Below, one piece after another: positions 54,004 through 64,000 of a DNA stretch of 64,000 bases (positions are counted from its first letter, which is position 1; each line of letters starts with the position of its first letter). The position numbers and the translations under genes were made by a program. The stretch is from Dipteris shenzhenensis (Eukaryota > Polypodiophyta > Polypodiopsida > Gleicheniales), in the NCBI GenBank assembly GCA_047967505.1, contig CM106539.1. One strand, written 5' to 3'. The notes under the pieces were generated by a model. The model saw nothing but the letters and a program-made list of their open reading frames with translations. It was not told where the DNA came from and did no database searches.

Positions 54004-55863
54004 GCATAAGGCACAACCAGTGATGTGGGAAATAAACAAGGCTTACTTCAAAAAGCCTAGTTTTTGAAATTACAAATGCTCATGTACATATTTTAATTTT
54101 TGGAACATTAGAGGCTTAGCATAAACATATTATCTAAAGTGGGAAAAGCAAACTCTATATCTAGAAAAGGCAAGCTATTTTTGTGTGGCTTATCTCCAGT
54201 TTGTGCATGGAGGAGAGGTACATGAGCTTGTATTAGTTGTTGCTCAAAATTATCAAATCAATCCTCACCTTGCTGACAGCTCTTCGAGCTAACTTGCTAA
54301 TGCAATAGTCCAACTTCCTTGTTTTTATCCATTGCTTTTGCACTACTTTCACCTTGCATGGCTTGACTCTCCTACTTCCCTTGCATGCAAACTTCCACCA
54401 ATCCAGGCATCTTTTTAAATACATCTGCATGTTGCACTGGGAATTCCCTAGCAAAGTGATCAACAAACTAGCATATATAGCAAGCATCAAAAAAACTTAA
54501 CCTCCACAAAGAGGCTCTAGCCATTAGATAGTACCGCATCAAGTCCGTCTGGTGGTTCCTTCTTCCTATCCCACAACAAACAAACTTGGGGCGACGATGT
54601 CTTTGTCTGAATAGGGGGAATATACATCACCAGCAATGCCATCTTCTTGCGAGTTCAAGAACCAACAGTTCACTAATGTTGGGGAAGTGCACCCATACTA
54701 CAATGACTCCTTTAGTGTGAAGTCTACACTCCAAGGAATAACATAGACAAGATTCCCCTTATACCCAACTGAAGTAGAGACCAACCAGTCTTGATCGCCT
54801 GCCCCCCAAATCGAAGCTTGGAAGAATCCCTTACCGATGAGCCAAAAATCCACTAACACACATTTGTTTTGGTACACGTTATTGGACCATTCTCAAACTT
54901 CTCTTCCTAAGGAACTCTCCCCAAAAAGAACATAAAAAAGCCGAAGTTGTGCAACCTATTGTACTCCCTATAGATCGCAGCCAAAAATCCACTAACACAC
55001 ATTTGTTTTGGTACACGTTATTGGACCATGTCTCAAACTTCTCTTCCTAAGGAACTCTCCCCAAAAAGAACATAAAAAAGCCGAAGTTGTGCAACCTATT
55101 GTACTCCCTACAGATCGCCTCCAGATGAATATCAACAAGAAGCCTCAACACTCTTCTGGGTTCCGATTGACCACCTTGAAGGACTACCTCTTTCTCTGCA
55201 GGTCATTCTCCAAACATGCCAAATCAATTGGATCAATGCTGGCTTGTGCAATCCTCACCACCTCGATGTACGAAGACCAGTTCCATGTCTCTTCACTCTC
55301 ACCTCCAACAGTAATGCATGTCCTGAGAACTTTGCACACCTCAATGTCCTCCTAAGAAAGACCCGTCATGCCTTTGACACTGGCATCTCTCAACTAATAA
55401 CTAGCCATGCAGGTATCTCGGAGATGGGAGTTCAATCACATCCTGTCATAGGGTGTTGATGGCTTTAAATCTAAAAACCACCCTTCATAAATTTAAGAAG
55501 CCTATAGAACATTATGAGTTCCATTATTAACCCAATAGGTAATCCTCCCTAGTGTTGCATAACCGAGCGTCTAACAATGGCCCACTATCATGTTGATCCT
55601 AGCCTAAGCTAAATAGTAAGCATGTGGTCCTTGCATGTTTCCTCGATCTCAAGTAGAGGGATCTTTAATATACTTGTGAAAAGTAATGGTTTGAATTTGA
55701 GCCCTATTTTTATTGCAAACTCTTATTGAGATTTCGATGGGTGAAACTTTTTAACCACCTTATTTAGTGCTACGAAGCACCATATCGCAACCCTTATGAC
55801 TATTCCAACCTTTATGCCTCTATCCCCTTCAAACCCTTCTATTCTTTTCTTATCTTAAATCAC
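54004..55863. mobile_element. 1.86-kb segment inserted into the duplicated block
   Basis: The second copy of the block (62339-63212) runs straight from CGCCATAT into CAAGCGTTGGTATAATC. Here 1.86 kb intervenes. No terminal repeats or target duplication were found, so it may be an insertion here or a deletion there. It carries a minus-strand Lys-rich frame (54233-54490) and a plus frame (55008-55355), both unrecognised. Confidence 0.5.
54841..55118. repeat. 139-bp tandem duplication
   Basis: GCCAAAAATCCACTAACACAC starts at 54841 and 54980. The two copies differ at only a couple of positions, so the duplication is recent. Confidence 0.93.
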
Positions 55864-56533
55864 TCAAGCATTGGTATAATCACATTACACTAATTAATTA
55901 ACAAGAGCCATAACTCATGCATTGTGCATACCAATGTTCATCCACAAAATGACAAGGACTTGTTTTTTCCCGATGAAGGGACCCTTGGCATTCTTCAAAT
56001 GGCAAATAAATAAAGCATGCAATATGCCCAACATGTTGTTTAAAGCTAGGCAATATGCCCATGTGTGCTAAGCTTATCTTTATGTGCTCCTTTGAGATGA
56101 GGTATGGATCTTGGAGAGTACATGTGACACGAGGGAAACATAAGCTTTGTACAAGGGTCAACGCATGCTCATTGCTTCTCAAGCTTTTTATTCATTGACC
56201 AAAGTTCCCCTTAGTATCTATCATAGGGAAGCTATTAGACAACCAAGATGGAGATGTTTTGGCAACCTCCCATCCAACCTTCAAAGTTGGCAACTTTTGT
56301 GGGGCCATTAGAATCATTAGAAGCCCCATTAGCAAGCCATGCTCCAATTGGGAAGGTTGATGCAATGTGGGGTCCTATGGTGGAGGCTTAGTTCTAGAAG
56401 GAGGGCATATGAACTTAACTCTAGGAAGGCATCAATGCGATGATCGCAAAGAAGTAATTTGTGGATTGTGGGTATGGCAGGGAGTGCAAGAGGGGGCATA
56501 AAGAAGGAATAAGAGAATTATGGCTCTTTGATT
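55864..56533. repeat. Dispersed duplicated block, copy 1
   Basis: About 670 bp matching 62519-63212 (CAAGCATTGGTATAATCAC to AATTATGGCTCTTTGATTGCTT) with a few percent differences and small indels. No clear protein. Confidence 0.9.
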
Positions 56534-56700
56534 GCTTCTTCCCTCCCTTCTTCCCTTCTCCTTCTGCCCCCCTTCTCCTCTCTCTTCTCCCCTCCCTTCT
56601 TCCCTTCTCCTTCTGCCCTCCTTCTCCCCTCTCTTCTCCCCTTCTCTCTCTCCTCTCCCATCTCCCCCTTCCCCCTTCTCTCTCTCATGGAAACACATTG
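56534..56700. repeat. CT-rich tract
   Basis: CTTCTCCTTCTGCCCCCCTTCTCC-type repeats; a unit of about 47 bp occurs twice. Encodes only Pro/Ser/Leu or Arg/Glu low complexity. Confidence 0.88.
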
Positions 56701-56702
56701 CA

Positions 56703-56851
56703 ACAATCCGGGAGCCGCTTGAGTGACACATGCGAACAGCATGAATGGCTCGTGCTTTGCATTGCTCTCACAAGGAGTAGCTTGGACTGGAGGCTCCATT
56801 GGCATTCCTTCAAGATCGCCACGACACGTGAGTCACCATTGAGACTACACA
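56703..56851. repeat. Dispersed repeat, copy B
   Basis: ACAATCCGGGAGCCGCTTGAG to GAGTCACCATTGAGACTACAC, homologous to 2281-2424 in the same orientation. Confidence 0.7.
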
Positions 56852-56862
56852 TATATATTAAC

Positions 56863-56864
<2 letters not shown>

Positions 56865-56929
<65 letters not shown>

Positions 56930-57034
56930 CACACCCCTTACCCCACCCCTCTTCTGTGTGTGTGTGTGTGTGCACGCGTGCATGTGTGTGTGTGTGTGTG
57001 TGTGTGTGTAGAAGAGGGGTGGGGTAAGGGGGTG

Positions 57035-57087
<53 letters not shown>

Positions 57088-57097
57088 CAAGAGGGAG

Positions 57098-57166
<69 letters not shown>

Positions 57167-57215
57167 AGAGAACGAGAGAGGGAGAGAACTAGAGAGAGAG
57201 AGAGAGAGACAGAGG
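56865..57215. repeat. Large CT/TG/GA palindrome
   Basis: (CT)31 at 56865-56926, a unique stem (56927-56954, CCACACACCCC to CCCCTCTTC), a (TG)n loop with GCACGCGTGC in the middle (56955-57010), the inverse stem (57011-57037) and (GA)n from 57038 with two short interruptions to about 57210. The two unique stems are inverse copies with one indel. Confidence 0.95.
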
Positions 57216-58040
57216 TGGGGGGGGGAGGGGGAGTTGGAGGGTGTTGGTATATTTAAAGCTGTCCCTCTCTCCTAACATAGTCAATGTGAGCATAGATGAA
57301 GATCAACAAAAAAAGTATAAAAGACTCTTTTATTAAAGCTGGACCTTGGGTCATTCTATTGAGTTTGTTGCCAATACTTAAGCTTGAAGACAACCGAGGA
57401 CAATCTACTTAGAATACCATGCAAAGGACTTAGTTAGACGAGAAGGCCTAGCAAACTATCCAACTCCAAAGATGACTCTCATGTAAGATGTTTCCAAAGG
57501 CTGCTCTTAACAAAGGATCATAGCTTTTGATGCAGAATTCAAATTGAGATAATTTAGAAAGAAAATTACTCAAGTTTTCAAGCTCTTTCTATTTGGGTGC
57601 TCATATTTAAGACTTAAAAAAAAACATAAAGGTCTATTTCAAGTTGCAAAGTTTTCAGGGCATGTATGGGAACTATGCACGAGCATTTAAAAGAGGGGTT
57701 TTCAAGCATAAAATTACTATGTGGTTGCTACCTTATTGTTGGGAATAAATCAGACCCATTTCCTAGAAAGCTAGAATCAATATGATGTTTAAATCCTATC
57801 AATCATGTGCTGGAAAATATTATTACCTGCATGCAATAATCATAATTGTCTACAATCAACTCATATGCGGATGATCCAAGGATAGTTTTTAGAAGTTAAT
57901 GTTATTCTTGTGTGCATGGTCCTCACATGATCAGAATCCAATGATGTAAAATATTGAAAAAAGTTATATGAAATTTTGAATTGGAAAGGAAATACAAAAG
58001 CATAATACATGCATGAGCATGTGTTTTGCCACCAAGAGCG
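57216..58040. other. Unassigned region
   Basis: Short G-run (GGTGGGGGGGGGAGGGGG) at the left, then AT-moderate sequence with no recognised gene. Confidence 0.35.
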
Positions 58041-58840
58041 CCATATTAGGGAATTTGGGAATTTGCATATACTTTGGGAATTCCCAAATGTGAAAATCTT
58101 ACTATGTTTGGGAATTTCATTAATATGGAAGTTGCCATGGAATAGTATGTTTTTATAATTACATGGAACTTGCCAGTATGGAACTTGCATGGTGTGATTG
58201 TAGTCATTATAACACTAGCAATATGCATCCACATCGTATATGATTAAAAATACTCACATTGATTGGTGGTGTTTATAAAACACTATTTATAAATACTCAT
58301 AATGGTGGTGTCTATAAAACACCATATGTAAGGCTTGCATAACCTTGTGACATCACAAAGATGCATCTCCAAAGGAAAACCGTAGATTTTCTTGGGCCTT
58401 TGCCGCATGTTTTGATGGGATTTTTATTTTTTTAAGGAGTAACACCATATTAGGGAATTTGGGAAGTTCGAGTACTTTTGGGAATTCTCCAATGAAAAAC
58501 ATCATGCTAGCTTTGGGAATTTGGTTAATATGGATCTAGCCTTGAATTGCGTGTTTGCTACACTTACAAATGATATTAACCCTAAACCCCCTTTCTAAGG
58601 CAAGTGTGAGGGGTTAGGCCACATGGTCAAATATCATGATGGTAGTGTTTATAAATCTAGGAATATTCATCTAGATTGTAAAGGTTTGATAATACTCATA
58701 TTGGTGGTAGTGTTTATAAAACACCATTTTTGAGCCTTGCATAATCTTGTTACATCACAAAGATGCCTTCCTAGAGGACAAACATAGATTTTTTGGGGCC
58801 TTTATCGCGCACGTTTTGGTGGGATTTTTATTTTTTTGTT
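58041..58840. repeat. 405-bp tandem repeat, two copies
   Basis: CATATTAGGGAATTTGGGAA begins at 58041 and 58446. Each copy ends in GGGATTTTTATTTTTT. Shared internal landmarks are GTTTATAAAACACCAT, CATCACAAAGATGC and GGGCCTTT. The copies are clearly diverged. Confidence 0.85.
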
Positions 58841-60015
58841 GACTTTGGCACTCCTATGCATCCATGCTATCTACATTCTCTCATCGCTTAGGGTCCTTTG
58901 CATTGCACATCCAAAATTTATACAGACACCTTGAATATACTTCTTCATTTGTAGCATTCATCGAATGTAGATAGGTGCCCAATATTGTATAAATATCTTC
59001 TTGTAGTTCCTCAATGTCTTATTACATTTATATCACTTTTGCAACCCCAAGCCATATTGGGTACATTGTATCTAATGGTTGAACACGCGCACAAACACAC
59101 CATTCTTAACATCCACCATTGGCATAAATGCATCTTTGGGTCATTTTCATAGAAGGCCCACAATAGTGGTCATCCTATTCTTCCAACTCTTCAAAGTCAT
59201 CAATGTCATCCATTGCAATAGATATGCCTTCACCATGTGTCCTTGGCCTTTGAACACTACTTCTTGCACATTTAGAGTTCCTACTCATTCACATATATTT
59301 CGAATACTCAATCATAGTGTTGTGTACTGTGTGAACTTAGCATCAGGACCTTCAAATTGCATTGTTGACCATCAAGAGCTCCCAATACCTTAGTTAATAT
59401 TTGATGCCACTTACCACCTCTTGGTGTTCCTTTATGTACTCAAATATGGGTACCAAATTAGGGACCCTGGTGGAAGTATGGGCTCCTCGAAATTATCCCT
59501 CTTCCACAATTCAATGACACCTTCCCTAGTTAGCCACTCAATTGACTTTGGATGCATCTTGTACTTCATGTTTGGCATGTTCCGTTTCATATAAGACCTA
59601 AATTGTAATGGTTTGGAATGTCCTACCAATGCATCGTGTCATTGCATAAGAATCCACCGATGTGACTCTTGAAATTAGGGACATGGTACAACAACCCTGG
59701 CCTTCCTATTTATCATACAATTAAGTTCTCTTTTTGACATATATTAAATTCTTGCTTGGGATGGTATCCTTACTAGAACCCCTTGCTCCATCCATTATGA
59801 ATGCTTTACACTTGTTGGAACTATAGATGTGCTCACCCTGGCAATGGTCCTCCATCCTCAAATTTGAGTCTCTTGATAGAACACCTCGCCAAATTGATAC
59901 AATCTAGAGCATCGCTAATATTTTTTGATGCATTAGCATTGTATTCCCTATCCACCACTATACACCCACATCAAGGTCTCCTAGTAATTCAAAATCAATA
60001 GCCTCGTATGGGTAA
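58841..60015. other. Unassigned region
   Basis: Minus-strand frames between 59790 and 59080 (for example YMKRNMPNMKYKMHPKSIEWL) read like a decayed protein with many stops. No family could be assigned. It ends where gypsy RNase H similarity starts. Confidence 0.3.
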
Positions 60016-60780
60016 GCTAGAAGGATGATCCCTGTGCTAAGGCATTGTGTATTTGACCATGCCACACTTCACGAGACCTTTCTTTGTCATGGTCATTAAC
60101 GCTAGTAGGTAGGGTTTTGGGGCTGTGCTTATGCAAGATAACCATCTGATTGCATTTGAGTCACGTAAGTTGAAACCAATGGAGCTAAACTATTCCACAT
60201 ATGATAAAGAGTTAGCTGTTGTAGTCCATGCCCTTAAACTTTGGAAGCAATATCTTATGGGTTCTGAATTACTTATTAAGACTGACCACCAAAGCCTTAG
60301 ACATCTCCTTACTCAATCGATGACCTTGGATAGACACATAAAATGGGATGCCTTTATTGACTGCTTTAAATCGATGATCCAATACTACTAGGCAAAGACA
60401 ATGTAGTTGCTGATGCATTGAGCCGACAACCTAGCTTATATAATATCTCACTCATCGTGGGAGACCCTTTTGAGCCTATGAAGGATGCCTATGCCACCAA
60501 TAGAGACTCTTTAAAAATTTTGCATAAAATTAAGCAAGCCACTGGTACCCCTATGGCCTCATACTCCATTCATTATGACTACCTTTTCTACGAAAAGTGC
60601 TTGTGCATCACTGCATCTGTTCGTCGTTTGATACTAGAAGAGGTACATCAACTACCCTACATGGGGCGTAGAGGTATCGCTACAACGTATCAAATTGTAG
60701 TTCAAGATTACTTCTGGTCCAAGCTTAAAGTCGATGTTGCATCATTTGTTGCACAATGCCTTATTTGCTAGAAAGTTAAG
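60016..60780 (+). pseudogene. Gypsy RNase H and integrase zinc region
   Basis: Starts inside RNase H (YGAVLMQDNHLIAFESRKL, YDKELAVVVHALKLW, KTDHQSLRHLL). After a one-base frame change near 60390 comes GKDNVVADALSRQ, then the integrase N-terminus: LILEEVHQLPYMGRRG, DYFWSKLKVDV and C-L-I-C at about 60760. The second His of the HHCC finger (normally GGHxG) reads Arg. RT and everything upstream are missing. One stop follows CLIC, where CAG would fit. Confidence 0.92.
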
Positions 60781-61875
60781 AGCTACAAGGGCGAACATAA
60801 AGGTTTGCTTATGCATTTACCGATTCCTGACAGTCTATGGGTACAAATCCTTATGGATTTCTTTACTGGATTTCCTACAACTAGCTCAGGTTTCGATATG
60901 ATTTGGACTAGATTTAGCGAACAGGCTTATTTTATTCCGTGCAAAAAGCCTTTGATAGCTGTTCAAGCTGCTCATTTATTCATCAAGCATATCTTTGTTC
61001 ACCACGGCCTTCCAAAAGTAATCGTGTCAGACTGAGATAGTAAATTCTATAGTAACTTTTAGACAACACTTTTTGATAATCTTGGTGCGAAGTTAGACTT
61101 CTCTACCGCTTTTCATCCTGAGTCCAATGGTCAAACTGAAGTCACACAACATACTATTTGTGACATGATGTGTGCTTATGTATCGGGTCAGCCAGGAAAA
61201 TGGGACAAACATTTACACATTTTATAGTTTGCCTACAACAATACTAAGCACTCTGCTATAGGTAAATTGTCATTTCAAGTTGTCTATGGCGAGACTATTC
61301 GTACTCCATTAACCCATCTTAAGCATCAAGTAGAAGTTGCTAACCGATTCAATGAGGACTTCTCTACAATTTTGACTACTATTCGTAAGAACATAGAGCA
61401 CACTCAAGCTGTATATACTAAACAAGAAAACAAGGGGAGAAAAAGAGTTATATTTGAAAAAGGTGACCTAGTGATTTTACAAATTGAAAAGCGTCGACTT
61501 AAGACTATTGAAACAAATCCTATTGTGAAGTTTGCTCCTTTAAAATTTTAACAATGACAATGCCTATTGGTTAGAATTACCATCACATTGAAAAATTCAT
61601 AATTCTTTTCGTGTGCATCTCTTGAAACCTTTTTGTGGAAACACACCAATTCGACCTATTGTAGAGGAGGCACCTTTGCTTCAAGGAGTGACCCAGCTAT
61701 TAGAGCTAGACCATATCATTGATACATAAATCATTGAGACAAGACGTGGCCATTCATATCTCATTTATCTTGTTACATTCAAGAACCACCCTATGCAAGA
61801 TATTTTCGCTAGTACCCTGATTTGTTACCTACATTTCTATCACACAATTGTCTTCAATTGTGATATCAAGCAAGA
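60781..61875 (+). pseudogene. Gypsy integrase core and C-terminus
   Basis: Integrase that would insert cDNA. All three DDE residues are present: Asp in MDFFTGFP (60856), Asp in VIVSD (61030) and Glu in SNGQTE (61138). The C-terminal part reads FQVVYGETIRTPL, VIFEKGDLVIL and a degraded GPY-like region. GLLMHLPIPDSLW and TTSSGFD are typical of chromovirus-type elements; no chromodomain was recognised. Stops at 61033, 61063 and 61225. The frame decays into stops by 61740. It precedes a purine tract and LTR start at 61880. Confidence 0.9.
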
Positions 61876-61879
61876 GGGA
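61871..61879 (+). other. Possible polypurine tract
   Basis: CAAGAGGGA directly before TGTTATGAGAATTGGG. Short and imperfect. Confidence 0.45.
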
Positions 61880-62518
61880 TGTTATGAGAATTGGGATTAT
61901 CCCATTATTTTTTAATCTTTCAATATTTAGTTGTGAGATCTAGCATTTTGTTGCACAGTTCATGCAGTGTGTGCTCGTTGTTCATACGATCGTGTAGCAG
62001 TGTGTGCACCACTTATGCGATGAGTGCATAGCAGTGTGTGCACTACTTACGTGATGGGCGACGGGATGTGTAGCAGTGTGTGCACCATCCGTATGCATGG
62101 TTGGATATATGGTTACGACTGTATGAGTGTGTAGCAAAGTGTGCACCACTTACATGATGACGGTAGCAATGTGTGCACCACTTACATGATGACGGATATA
62201 TGGCTACGGTTGTATGAGTGTGTAGCAATGCGTGCACCACTTACATGATGACGGTATGTGTAGCAATGTTTGCACCATCCGTATGATTTTATGCATGTGT
62301 AGCAGTGTGTGCACCATGCAATGGTATGTGTCACATGTGTGCACCATCCATCTATGATTTGTTGATTTTGCATCGCTTAAATGCTGAAAGATTGAATAAT
62401 ATTGGTGATTAATTCCAAGGTTTCTTATGCTTGAAATATTTTCATTATTTATGGATGTTGTGAATTCAGGGAAAGAGTAACTAATTGGACGATGGGGTGG
62501 CAAGCATGATTCGCCATA
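61880..62518 (+). repeat. Presumed gypsy 3' LTR (5' part)
   Basis: TGTTATGAG start after the purine tract. It includes the minisatellite at 61965-62345 and the block shared with 53791-54003. The terminal CA and a partner LTR were not found. Confidence 0.5.
61965..62345. repeat. GTGTAGCAGTGTGTGCACC minisatellite
   Basis: About ten degenerate copies of TGTAGCA-TGTGTGCACCACTTAC, often followed by ATGATGACGG, spaced 30-60 bp apart. The minus-strand 'GWCTHCYT' ORFs are its translation. GTGCAC palindromes recur in each unit. Confidence 0.85.
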
Positions 62519-63212
62519 TCAAGCGTTGGTATAATCACATTACACTAATTAATTAACAAGAGACATAACTTATGCATTGTACATACCAATGTTGATCCAC
62601 AAAATGACAAGGACTTGTTTTTTTCGGACGAAGGGATCCTTGGCATTCTTGAAATGGCAAACAAATATAGCATGCAATATGCCCATCGTGTTGTTTAAAG
62701 CTAGGCAATATGCCCATGTGTGCTAAGCTTATCTTTATGTTCTCCTTTGAGATGAGGTACGGATCTCACAGAGTACGTGTGACACGAGGGAAACATAAGC
62801 TTTGTACAAGGGTCAACACATGCTCATTGCTTCTCTTGCTTTTTATCCACCCACCAAAGTTGCCCCCAGTATATGTCATAGGGGAGCTATTAGTAGTAGG
62901 TAACTAGGATGGAGATGGTTTTGGCAACATCTTGTCCAACCTTCAAAGTTGGCAACGTTTGTGGGGCCATTAGAATCATTGGAAGCCCCATTAGCAAGCC
63001 ATGCTCCAATTGGGAAGGTCAATGCAATGTGGGGTTCTATGGTGGAGGCTTAGTTCTAGAAGGAGAACATATGAACTTAACTCTAGGAAGACGTCAATTT
63101 GATGATTGCAAAGAAGTAATTTGTGGATTGTGGGTGGTGATCATGATGGAAGGGAGTGCCAGAGGGGGGCATAAAGAAGGGATAAGAGAATTATGGCTCT
63201 TTGATTGCTTTA
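62519..63212. repeat. Dispersed duplicated block, copy 2
   Basis: Matches 55864-56533. Contiguous here with the LTR-derived block to its left, without the 1.86-kb segment seen in copy 1. Confidence 0.9.
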
Positions 63213-64000
63213 ATGTACATTTCACCACATGTGTAAAGCAAAATCAAGATATGTGGGCCCAACATTTGATTTGATTTTCACAATTAAAGGACATGGATCT
63301 CATATTGTGGCAAACGCTATGTTTGGTCAAAGCTAGATATGAGCCAAGCCACATGCACCCTTTATTGTGAGGCTTGGCTCTGCACATGAGCTCATTTTGT
63401 CCCTTTCCTAAGGGGGAGTAGTGGACGTAGCGTTAGACGGCAAGGTGCAAAAACCATTACAACCTGCCAAAGTTTCACAAAGATAGCCTTCATTCTGTTA
63501 TTGGATAGTTGAGCAGCATTCACGGGATATTCTCTACCATTATAGGAGAGTGAGGATAGCCGGGGAATTACATAGGCTTAAGAATATGAGATGCTAAAAA
63601 ACAAATAGGATTTAATTTAATTTTGGCGGTGTAAATGAGGTGACTTGAAAGTTGATGTGACAAGTTTCAAGGCTTGGATATGTGGTGTTTCTAAGGGTAT
63701 GGACCAGGGTGGCATATTGTAGAGTTGTTTTGGAGAGGGGGATGGATATATTCGCCCACGTCCAAATATATATTTACGCATAAACGATATATGTAACCTT
63801 GTTTTTAAAGCTAAATTTATGAAACCACGGGGAGGGGTTAAGAAAGGGGGCAACAACAGAATAAAAGGGGGAGCCGGGGTCAAGTGGGCTTGACCAATGG
63901 ATATGGCGGCTGCCACGTAATGAAGGGGGGGACCCAGAAGCGTGAGCGGGGCCGTGGATGGGGGGGGATCGGACGGAGGAGGTTTATTGGGGGGAGGATG
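63213..64000. other. Window end, GC-rising sequence
   Basis: CTAAGGGGGAGTAGTGGACG near 63409 looks like a purine tract but no LTR start follows convincingly. From 63830 the sequence becomes G-rich with CCAAT (GACCAATGG near 63892) and ACGT (GCCACGTAA near 63911) motifs, possibly the edge of a gene-proximal region beyond the window. Confidence 0.3.

Noticed and set aside
56461-57256. Long ORFs with Leu/Ser or Arg/Glu repeats
   Set aside because: Translations of CT/GA/TG microsatellite DNA.
62043-62503. His/Cys-rich ORFs resembling zinc-finger proteins
   Set aside because: Translations of the GTGTGCACC minisatellite; the Cys/His spacing follows the DNA repeat.
63405-63440. LTR boundary after the purine run CTAAGGGGGAG
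   Set aside because: The next bases (TAGTGGACG) lack a clear TG start and no matching LTR end or partner is visible.

Overview
The window is nuclear plant DNA, most like a large, repeat-rich genome of the homosporous fern type. The plant assignment rests on an ELF4-like clock gene, degenerate PPR exons, a tRNA-iMet-primed LTR element, gypsy elements with a second (archaeal-type) RNase H, a plant-type Helitron and telomere-like CCCTAAA tracts. The fern guess comes from the style of the PPR relics and is an inference. No prokaryotic features, rRNA genes, tRNA genes or CRISPR arrays were seen.

Layout. 0-2 kb: a MITE and the 3' end of a copia element (minus strand). 2-5 kb: telomere-like tracts facing each other around a dense palindromic array, then an unrecognised ORF and a 48-bp repeat. 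5-19.2 kb: two head-to-head copies of one Tat-like gypsy family (minus 5.07-9.76 kb, plus 12.87-19.22 kb). They are separated by a complete 2.1-kb non-coding LTR element (9.92-12.01 kb), and the minus copy carries a nested 0.94-kb foldback element. Both gypsy copies have lost the integrase core at what looks like the same point. 20-31 kb: a cluster of intron-containing but damaged gene-like loci. These are a coiled-coil/transposase-like gene, a histone-H3-fold gene with a very long N-terminal tail, an unknown spliced gene on the minus strand, smaller exon-like pieces, and an FCP1-like phosphatase relic. 31-38 kb: AT-rich, repeat-laden DNA with few recognisable genes. 38-40 kb: the one apparently intact host gene, ELF4-like, with a GC-rich upstream region. 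42-46.5 kb: a decayed Helitron Rep/helicase gene (minus). 46.5-51.6 kb: local tandem duplications and PPR relics. 52-53.5 kb: a LINE fragment cut by a third MITE copy. 53.8-64 kb: a duplicated block, a large CT/TG/GA palindrome, a 405-bp tandem repeat and a chromovirus-like gypsy RNase H-integrase relic with a minisatellite in its presumed LTR.

Almost all coding sequence here is mobile-element derived and inactive. Many in-frame stops are TAG, TAA or TGA where CAG, CAA or CGA would keep the frame sensible. That is the pattern expected from C-to-T decay of methylated DNA. The features most worth following are the long-tailed H3-like gene, the shared integrase deletion in the two gypsy copies, the conserved antisense ORF in their LTRs, and the palindromic arrays near 3 kb and 57 kb.
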